Shown: piece by piece, positions 58,274 to 64,000 of the stretch
Position numbering within the stretch: the stretch's first letter is position 1
How the letters are laid out: each line of letters starts with the position of its first letter
Assembly: GCA_015272215.1 (NCBI GenBank)
Contig: JACYMD010000122.1
Location: forward strand, 62,001 to 126,000
Length of the DNA: 64,000 nt
Direction of reading: 5' to 3'
From: Rivularia sp. T60_A2020_040
GTDB taxonomy: Bacteria > Cyanobacteriota > Cyanobacteriia > Cyanobacteriales > Nostocaceae
The notes under the pieces: model-generated
Told to the model about the DNA's origin: nothing
Seen by the model: the letters and a program-made list of their open reading frames with translations, nothing else
Database searches by the model: none
Translations under genes and position numbers: made by a program

Positions 58274-58795
58274 TTTTTTCTCTCTCACTCACACCTACCG
58301 TTTCAACCACCATTCAATTACTCGTGTTTTTTTTACGAATATTTGCTGGGGGTTGTTGTATTAAATTAAAAGACAATACTAGTAGTTAAAACAAGTCAAC
58401 TAACACACTTTTTCCAGATTTATCCTTTTGTTAATCTATGAAGTGCAGGAAAATATTTTTTTTAAGTATATTAGCGTTTACAAGTTTCTTTACAGTTTTA
58501 TAGCAGATTTATCTTTAATAATTGGTATTTTTTATCACTATCTAAATTTTATTTGCCAAATTAGATTAAATTTTGGGATAGGTTTGGTTAAGTGAGAAGT
58601 CGGGTTTTTTGGATAATTGTGTTTTCTCAGAGAAAATAGCGGTTTTCACTTGGGTGCAATACAAATTATTACCTCACCCCGCCCTCTTAACCCCTCTCCT
58701 TATCAAGGAGAGGGGATGGGGGTGAGGTTGTATTGGACTCAACGGAAATTTGCTATATTTCAGTTAAAAACCCGACTTCTACTTGTGACACAATC
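58274..58795. repeat. Porin spacer with nested repeats A (58595-58780) and C (about 58640-58755)
   Basis: The AGAAGTCGGGTTTTT arms (58595-58609) and complement (58766-58780) enclose a complete family C copy whose outer arms are 'GGGTGCAATACAA' and 'TTGTATTGGACTCAAC'. Sequence 58274-58590 is AT-rich and presumably contains the promoter of porin copy 1. Confidence 0.75.
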
Positions 58796-60409
58796 TTAGA
58801 ATTTGAAAGTAGTACGCAGTGTACCTACATAAATGGTGTCATTTTGGTCGTTATGTTCTGGGTTGAAAATCACCAACACTCCAGGAGTGATAGCAATATT
58901 ATCGTTGATGGGTAACTTGTAAAGTGCTTCTAAGTGATAAGAAGTATTTTGATCTTCTCCGAGAACACCATTATTATCAGTAACTTTAGGCGGTTGACCA
59001 AAGATTACACCAAGGGTACTTCCTCTAGTACCAAGGTCTCTGAGAGCCAAGGAAGCTGCCCAATAAAACATTTCTGCATCAGAACCGACATCCGCTCCAG
59101 ATTTGGCGTTTGCGTCTGAAAAACCAGCCCAACCGGAAAGAGCAAATTTAGAACTAGGACTAACTGAAGCTTGGACACCATAGTGATTTGCGGTAGTTGC
59201 AACATTTCCAAAAGGACGATTGGCAAGAGCGCTACCTGTTGAATCAAATAGGTTAACTCCACCTTCATTGTTCTGATAGGTACGAGCGTAAGTTAAACCA
59301 ACACCAAAGGATTTACTCGGCTGAAAACCAATTTGACCGATGGCTGCGTAGGAACCATTAAAAACTCCCGTACCCAATCCGGGGTTGCTGTTGTCTTCTG
59401 CTAAATAACCAATCGATGCGCTAATGGGTGACTTGGGAGCGAAGGTTAAGGTTATACCTGCACCATCACCTTGGCGGTAAATGGGATTAAAACGTCCGTA
59501 GCGGGAAATAGCACCACCACCACTGCTTTCAAAAGCGGGGTTAAAGTTGTTTATATTATCGTTGAATTCACCACTGACGGCATCAATATGTACTCTTAAA
59601 GCATCGCCGAGAGGAAACTCGTACCATAATTCGCCAATGTCAAAGTCGTTACCATTGTCTCCGTCAAAGCCCAAACGGGTCATGTTTGTACCAGTAACAC
59701 CTGTATTATATGATGCTATATTCCGAGCTTCGAGACGAACTCTTAATTTATCCTTTCCCGTGAAGCTCGAATCTATATTTAGACGAACGCGATCGCTAAA
59801 AACAGTATTCGTGTCTAAGTCAGGGTTATTATTCGAGTCGTTATCATTATCTGCTACTTGGTCGCCAAAAGCTTGAGATGCAGCAAATATTACTTCACCA
59901 TTTAATTTAGCAGTAGTTGAAAATTGATTTGCTTCGATGTCAGCAGTACGTGCTTCAAGTGCATCTACCCTACCTCGTAAGGTTGCTAGTTCTGCACTAA
60001 ATTCTTCTTGTAAACGTTGTAAAGTTGCTAAGTCTTCTTTAGTAACAATATTCGCTGTCGCTGTTGCTATCAGTTCGTTAACTCTATCCAAACAAGCATT
60101 CAAACCGGCGGCAAATTCATAACGAGTCAAAGCCCGATTTCCCCGATAAGTACCGTTGGGATAACCTGCAATACAACCGTAACGCTCTACCAATGATTGC
60201 AGCGCTTGAAATGCCCAATCTGTTGGCTGTACGTCCGAAAACTGCGATACTGATGTTACCTGACCCATGGAGCTTGTTTCTTCAGACAACTCAGCTACAG
60301 GTGTTACTTGTTCGTTAATTTCTTCTGCTATTGCACCATTAGCACTAAAAAATGTTGCTGCTATTACAACCGGACTTAGCTTCAGAATATTCCAAATAGT
60401 TTTTCTCAT
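58796..60409 (-). CDS. SLH-domain OprB-type porin (iron-uptake porin family), copy 2
   Basis: 537 residues from ATG 60409. Same architecture as copy 1: signal peptide ('NGAIAEE'), SLH domain nearly identical ('QFSDVQPTDWAFQALQSLVE'), coiled coil ('LQRLQEEFSAELATLRGRV'), OprB barrel with 'SSGGGAISRYGRFNPIYRQ' and terminal 'GTLRTTFKF'. Loops differ, e.g. an Asn/Asp-rich insert 'DNDNDSNNNPDLDTN' at ~190-205. Tandem duplication is clear. The Crp-type regulator gene lies just upstream on the same strand. Confidence 0.92.
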   Translation of the reverse strand: MRKTIWNILKLSPVVIAATFFSANGAIAEEINEQVTPVAELSEETSSMGQVTSVSQFSDVQPTDWAFQALQSLVERYGCIAGYPNGTYRGNRALTRYEFAAGLNACLDRVNELIATATANIVTKEDLATLQRLQEEFSAELATLRGRVDALEARTADIEANQFSTTAKLNGEVIFAASQAFGDQVADNDNDSNNNPDLDTNTVFSDRVRLNIDSSFTGKDKLRVRLEARNIASYNTGVTGTNMTRLGFDGDNGNDFDIGELWYEFPLGDALRVHIDAVSGEFNDNINNFNPAFESSGGGAISRYGRFNPIYRQGDGAGITLTFAPKSPISASIGYLAEDNSNPGLGTGVFNGSYAAIGQIGFQPSKSFGVGLTYARTYQNNEGGVNLFDSTGSALANRPFGNVATTANHYGVQASVSPSSKFALSGWAGFSDANAKSGADVGSDAEMFYWAASLALRDLGTRGSTLGVIFGQPPKVTDNNGVLGEDQNTSYHLEALYKLPINDNIAITPGVLVIFNPEHNDQNDTIYVGTLRTTFKF

Positions 60410-60529
60410 CTTCTTCCCACACACACCGATACAATTATGTTTATTTATTTATTAAACCATAAGTTGTACCCTTAAATTAAGATTAGTTTAAGGGATTTTA
60501 CTTATGAATAAACAAGCTAATTGTACCAA

Positions 60530-60572
60530 ACAAATGTTAAGTAGTTAACAGTGTAAACCACTTAACATTTGT
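60530..60572 (-). terminator. Hairpin after the Crp-type regulator
   Basis: ACAAATGTTAAG (60530-60541) and CTTAACATTTGT (60561-60572), perfect 12 bp, two bases after the regulator's stop codon on the minus strand. The following T-run is short (TTTG), so it may reduce rather than abolish read-through into porin copy 2. Confidence 0.6.
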
Positions 60573-60574
60573 GA

Positions 60575-61198
60575 TTATTTTCTACCGTCTTTATTCGGTA
60601 AACGTAGAATGATACGACGTTTGTGACGTACTATATTCTGTTCGTCTTCAAACTGTTGCAACAAACGAGTTACTGTAACACGTGTTGTATTTAACACCTC
60701 AGCCATCTCTTGATGGGTAACGTTTAGGTCGATAAGTTTACCTTGTTCTACTTCACGACCAAATTTTTCACCCAACCAACATAAAAATTGCCACAAACGT
60801 AGCGAAATTGGTTTGCGATGTACTATACTTAATAACTCTTCTGACTGTTGAATGTGAGATATCAAGGCTTCAACGTCTTGCTGCCACATTTGAGGTGGTA
60901 GAACGCTGACTTCAACGCTGGTCAGACATTCGATTTGGTAAGGTTTAACTCTCGAAAGTGGATAGCCAACCAAATCTCCCGGACCCCAGTAACCTAGAGT
61001 GATAAATGCCCCATCTTCACTCCAGGTTAATGTCCGGATTGCACCGCGCTCAATCCTCCATAATACGTCGTTACGTGGTGGAATCACTTCGCGACGTGTA
61101 AATAGTCTTTGTGGCAGAGAACTGCTGTTAGTACTATTGGCGTTGTTGTTAGCGTTTTGCGAAAAATTACTGTTGCCAGGGCGATTTGTAGAATACAT
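60575..61198 (-). CDS. Crp/Fnr-family transcription regulator
   Basis: 207 residues from ATG 61198 (a TTG at 61204 is open too). Asn/Ser-rich N-terminus, shortened beta-roll ('LWRIERGAIRTLTWSEDGAFI', 'GYWGPGDLVGYPLSRVKPY') without a cAMP cassette, dimer helix, then winged helix 'VTHQEMAEVLNTTRVTVTRLLQQFE' close to the NtcA/Crp DNA-reading helix. Ligand unknown. Its place upstream of the porin pair on the same strand suggests it controls envelope or nutrient-uptake genes; this is inference. Confidence 0.85.
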   Translation of the reverse strand: MYSTNRPGNSNFSQNANNNANSTNSSSLPQRLFTRREVIPPRNDVLWRIERGAIRTLTWSEDGAFITLGYWGPGDLVGYPLSRVKPYQIECLTSVEVSVLPPQMWQQDVEALISHIQQSEELLSIVHRKPISLRLWQFLCWLGEKFGREVEQGKLIDLNVTHQEMAEVLNTTRVTVTRLLQQFEDEQNIVRHKRRIILRLPNKDGRK

Positions 61199-61731
61199 TA
61201 TCAAAGATTCCGTAATTAGTTTAATTTGTGTTGGCTTGATTTAAAAGCGTTCAAAGGTATTCCATCGATTTGCCACCACCCTGTAAATATGGTCAAATCA
61301 ATTTAGGATTTAACTCAGGCGCTTAGCGATTTGTATTCGCAAAGAACTCTAGTTAGTTTTTTTGGCTCAGCCAAAAGGTAGATGAAGTGTTTCAAGGAAC
61401 TCTGCTATCCTATAGATGAATTGCTGGTAACTATATAATTCATCTAGAGTAAATCCCTTGAAAAAGACATACTGCTGCTGGCTCGACAAGTCTCTTAAAA
61501 GAGCTATAAATTGTTAGCAGTAATAATAGGGGTTTCAAGTATATTTAGCCACTAATAATTAGGCATGACAAATACCATTATTGCGTAAATTCGCTACTTT
61601 GTGTTTATGAGAACGTTAAAGTTCTTTTATCTTTGCTTGCAAATTTATCTCAAAAAAAGTAAATCTGCCGTGTTTAGAATCACAATGGAATTAATTCTAA
61701 ACTAATTGATAATAATTAGCAACTAATTTCA
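61199..61731. other. 533-base gene-free region upstream of the Crp-type gene
   Basis: AT-rich, no accepted frame, no repeat family recognised. Contains the regulator's promoter and the 3' region of the phoX gene; a clear terminator was not found. Confidence 0.45.
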
Positions 61732-63963
61732 TTAGGTTTTAGTGACATAAATAACAGCAGGCTTGGGAGGAGCATCTAAGCTGTTGTCGGGCCAGTTGGA
61801 ACCAATAGGGACTTTACGGCTTTGTGGGAACTCTTCTCCAGTAGTACTATACACAAGATAATCTCGGTTTTCGGAAGCTTGATTTAAACGAGTACCGTTG
61901 GCTTCTCCGGGATGCTGGATGGCTAGAAACATCGTTTGCTCGTCGGGAGTAAAACAAGGTCCGGTTATTTCGCACTCCATCGGTCCGATACCAAATAAGA
62001 AGGCTTTACCCGCATTTTCACCAGAAGTAGGAATATACCAAATAGTATTATTGCCAAATAATCCTGATATATTTGCAGCTTTACCTTCTTCGTCGGTACG
62101 ATTTTTTACAGCACTATTTAGTTTGGATGTTGAACTATCTGTAACCATCCAGAGATTACCACCTTTATCGATCAGCAGGTTATCGGGGTTTGCAAAACCC
62201 ATCCCGCCGCTCGCAGGTTCGCCACCAGTACCAATCATTTCCCATTTAAAAGTCATGGCTGCTGGCTCATTGCCGTCTTCTGTGAGACGCATTACCCATC
62301 CATATTCGTAACCAACTTCACCTTTCGGTCCTTGGAAAACTCTGCTATCGGCACCGCCGTCTTTACCAGGAGTACCAGAGGTAAAACAAATATACAAGTC
62401 TCCATTCGGTGCAATTACGGTGTCTTCCGGACGAGCCGCACAAGTTGCACCCACTGCATTAGCAGCGTAATGCGCGTCAATCAATATTGCACCCTGCTTT
62501 TCTTCATCGTTACCTGTGTATAAATCACCGAGTTTTTGAAACTTTTGCTTATACTTTGTAACTTCTTCATCTTTTGACGCTACTAAATAATTGCCTTGAA
62601 TGGGTTGTGGAACTTCAAAAAGCGTGCGCTTTTCCCCTGACGATTGTGGTCCTAATGGTAAATTAATTAGATTTCCAGCAATATTGCTCGGAATATCTGG
62701 ATTTACAGCAGTATCTGCATTTAAAGGTATCCATTTACCCGTACCGTTAGCGTCAAACTTAGCTGCATAAAGCATTCCCTCAGAAAGTAGCTGAGAATTA
62801 GCTTTGTCTTTGGGATCGGAAACTTTAGCGCTACTAACGAATTTATAAACGTGTCCACCTCTTCTATCGCACCCCGAATAAAATGCTAGAGGCTTTCCTG
62901 ATTCGACACGCACTCCTACGGCTTCATGACGGTAGCGTCCCAACCAACTATGTTTTGTCCCATAATCATTGGGGTTAGCTGGATCTACTTCTACTATCCA
63001 ACCGTATTTATTACCAGCAAGTCCAAAAACGTTACCTTGTCCGTATAAATCTCCTTTGGCTATGGTAAAACCAACTTTGTCTGGTTCAAAGGAGGTTCCA
63101 TCTGCGTAAACTGGTTCTGGTACCTGAGCTTGAAAATTCTCTTCCGCACTCAGCACTGTTCCCCAAGGTGTGGTTCCACCTGCACAATTGCCAAAGGTTC
63201 CAATTATGCGATCGCCAAGTTTATCGTTGTAACCAAGTCCTTGCTGTTTACGAAATATATTTACGGCAGGGCCAGTTGCTTTGAGATAATGTCCGTCTGT
63301 TAAACCGGATATTCCGCTGATGCGTCTATCTGCATTGCTGTTAGTGCGTTCCCATTTTCCATCGGCATTTTTACGGATGGAGATAATACCTAATCCCTGA
63401 TCTAATAATGCTTCGGAACAGATTTGGCTGATGTCCGCTTTTAACGGGTCATTTTCATTCAAACTGTAAGCATCTACCTGATTTTTCCCTTGGGAATCGG
63501 AGTTTATTTTGGCAATTACCTGATCGAAGGGCAATGATTTTCCGATTACCTTGGCATAAGTTTGCATCCAAGGGATAGCGCTAATGTATTCAAAATTAAC
63601 TGAGAGATATCCTTCGTTTTCTCCTGTTGGTACAAACGATAAATAATCGTTGTTGTAACCAAATCGAGAATCGCCGACTTGATCGCCCCAAGCAGCAATA
63701 ACTTGGTATGCAAAGCCATTGGGTAATACCAAATCATCAATTACTTCGTAGCTACGATAAGCTTCTTGCTGTTGTTCGGGATTAAACCCGGCAGTTTGTA
63801 ATGGAATCGGACCTTTTGCAGGTTTAAATACGGATAAAGCCTTTGTTTGTGAACCATTGGGCTGCACTGTTACTTTTTGATCGCACCCTGACAGCGAATT
63901 CAGCGCTACTGCACCCGCACTTGCTCCCATCAACAGCAAAAAATCACGACGTTTGATACTCAT
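61732..63963 (-). CDS. phoX: PhoX-type (DUF839) alkaline phosphatase, Tat-exported
   Basis: 743 residues, complete. Twin-arginine signal 'KRRDFLLLMG' (residues 4-13) with a lipobox-like LSGC (C27), so it is exported folded and perhaps lipid-anchored. PhoX/DUF839 pattern: 'FGNCAGGTTPWGTVLSAEENF' (metal/phosphate-binding C-A-G-G-x-T-P-W-G-T), 'EVDPANPNDYGTKHSWLGRYRHEA', 'SGCDRRGGHVYKF' and 'DPENLLIDKGGNLWM'-like strand ('FANPDNLLIDKGGNLWMVT'). Family enzymes need Ca2+ and Fe3+ and release phosphate from esters in the periplasm under phosphate shortage. Some DUF839 proteins lack proven activity. Confidence 0.85.
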   Translation of the reverse strand: MSIKRRDFLLLMGASAGAVALNSLSGCDQKVTVQPNGSQTKALSVFKPAKGPIPLQTAGFNPEQQQEAYRSYEVIDDLVLPNGFAYQVIAAWGDQVGDSRFGYNNDYLSFVPTGENEGYLSVNFEYISAIPWMQTYAKVIGKSLPFDQVIAKINSDSQGKNQVDAYSLNENDPLKADISQICSEALLDQGLGIISIRKNADGKWERTNSNADRRISGISGLTDGHYLKATGPAVNIFRKQQGLGYNDKLGDRIIGTFGNCAGGTTPWGTVLSAEENFQAQVPEPVYADGTSFEPDKVGFTIAKGDLYGQGNVFGLAGNKYGWIVEVDPANPNDYGTKHSWLGRYRHEAVGVRVESGKPLAFYSGCDRRGGHVYKFVSSAKVSDPKDKANSQLLSEGMLYAAKFDANGTGKWIPLNADTAVNPDIPSNIAGNLINLPLGPQSSGEKRTLFEVPQPIQGNYLVASKDEEVTKYKQKFQKLGDLYTGNDEEKQGAILIDAHYAANAVGATCAARPEDTVIAPNGDLYICFTSGTPGKDGGADSRVFQGPKGEVGYEYGWVMRLTEDGNEPAAMTFKWEMIGTGGEPASGGMGFANPDNLLIDKGGNLWMVTDSSTSKLNSAVKNRTDEEGKAANISGLFGNNTIWYIPTSGENAGKAFLFGIGPMECEITGPCFTPDEQTMFLAIQHPGEANGTRLNQASENRDYLVYSTTGEEFPQSRKVPIGSNWPDNSLDAPPKPAVIYVTKT

Positions 63964-64000
63964 CAGTTTTTTTTATTACACCAGCATTTTCAGTTAGATA

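Overview
The window comes from a cyanobacterium, most likely a filamentous, heterocyst-type member of the Nostocales (Calothrix/Rivularia/Nostoc-like). The evidence is a complete allophycocyanin core operon (apcE-apcA-apcB-apcC), two cyanobacterial NDH-1 genes (ndhF, ndhD), the Fo/F1 gene order atpI-B-E-b'-F-H-A-gamma, Psb27, an RbcR-type LysR regulator, SLH-OprB porins, frequent GCGATCGC (HIP1) octamers, and many 7-bp short tandem repeats (STRRs) of the kind known from heterocystous cyanobacteria. All functional calls are from reading the sequence; no database search was run.

Layout. 1-700: start of a zinc-ribbon gene, possibly of an HNH nuclease, just downstream of the tmRNA gene ssrA (minus). 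1-6.5 kb: accessory region with a secreted GHL10-like protein, a DUF2141 protein, remnants of two toxin-antitoxin modules, an unknown membrane protein and an IS1595-type N-terminal domain, among several miniature palindromic elements. 6.6-14.2 kb: ndhD and ndhF, a thioredoxin-like protein, a NnrU/Z-ISO-like membrane protein and rbcR. 14.4-17.6 kb: a Ser/Thr kinase, a PstS-like binding protein and a truncated copy of it. 17.6-25.8 kb: a DevH-like Crp regulator, a stand-alone DALR anticodon-binding protein, a HAD phosphatase, a PEP-CTERM protein, DNA polymerase I and a LapA-type protein. 25.9-29.3 kb: a GH74-like beta-propeller and a Uma2 protein. 29.6-35 kb: the phycobilisome core operon. 35-42 kb: a PQQ-type sugar dehydrogenase lipoprotein, a second PEP-CTERM protein, a GPH/MFS sugar transporter, a secreted TIMP-like protein and a methyltransferase. 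42.4-49.2 kb: ATP synthase operon. 49.4-55 kb: Psb27, CofH, two glycosyltransferases and a DUF3318 protein. 55.5-64 kb: small zinc-ribbon protein, Uma2 protein, two paralogous SLH porins with a Crp-type regulator, and a PhoX-type phosphatase.

The genes are mostly housekeeping: light capture (Apc core), cyclic electron flow (NDH-1), ATP synthesis, PSII repair (Psb27), carbon regulation (RbcR), replication/repair (PolA) and envelope transport (porins, PhoX, PstS-like). I did not find a gene cluster that clearly forms a new defence or biosynthetic system. The most unusual content lies between and inside genes: at least seven families of short palindromic repeats plus heptamer arrays have been inserted into intergenic regions, at gene ends, in translation-initiation regions and once, in frame, inside a coding region. 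One repeat pair shows a clean inversion of its inner hairpin, one repeat sits where a VapC toxin should continue, and one repeat is nested in another.
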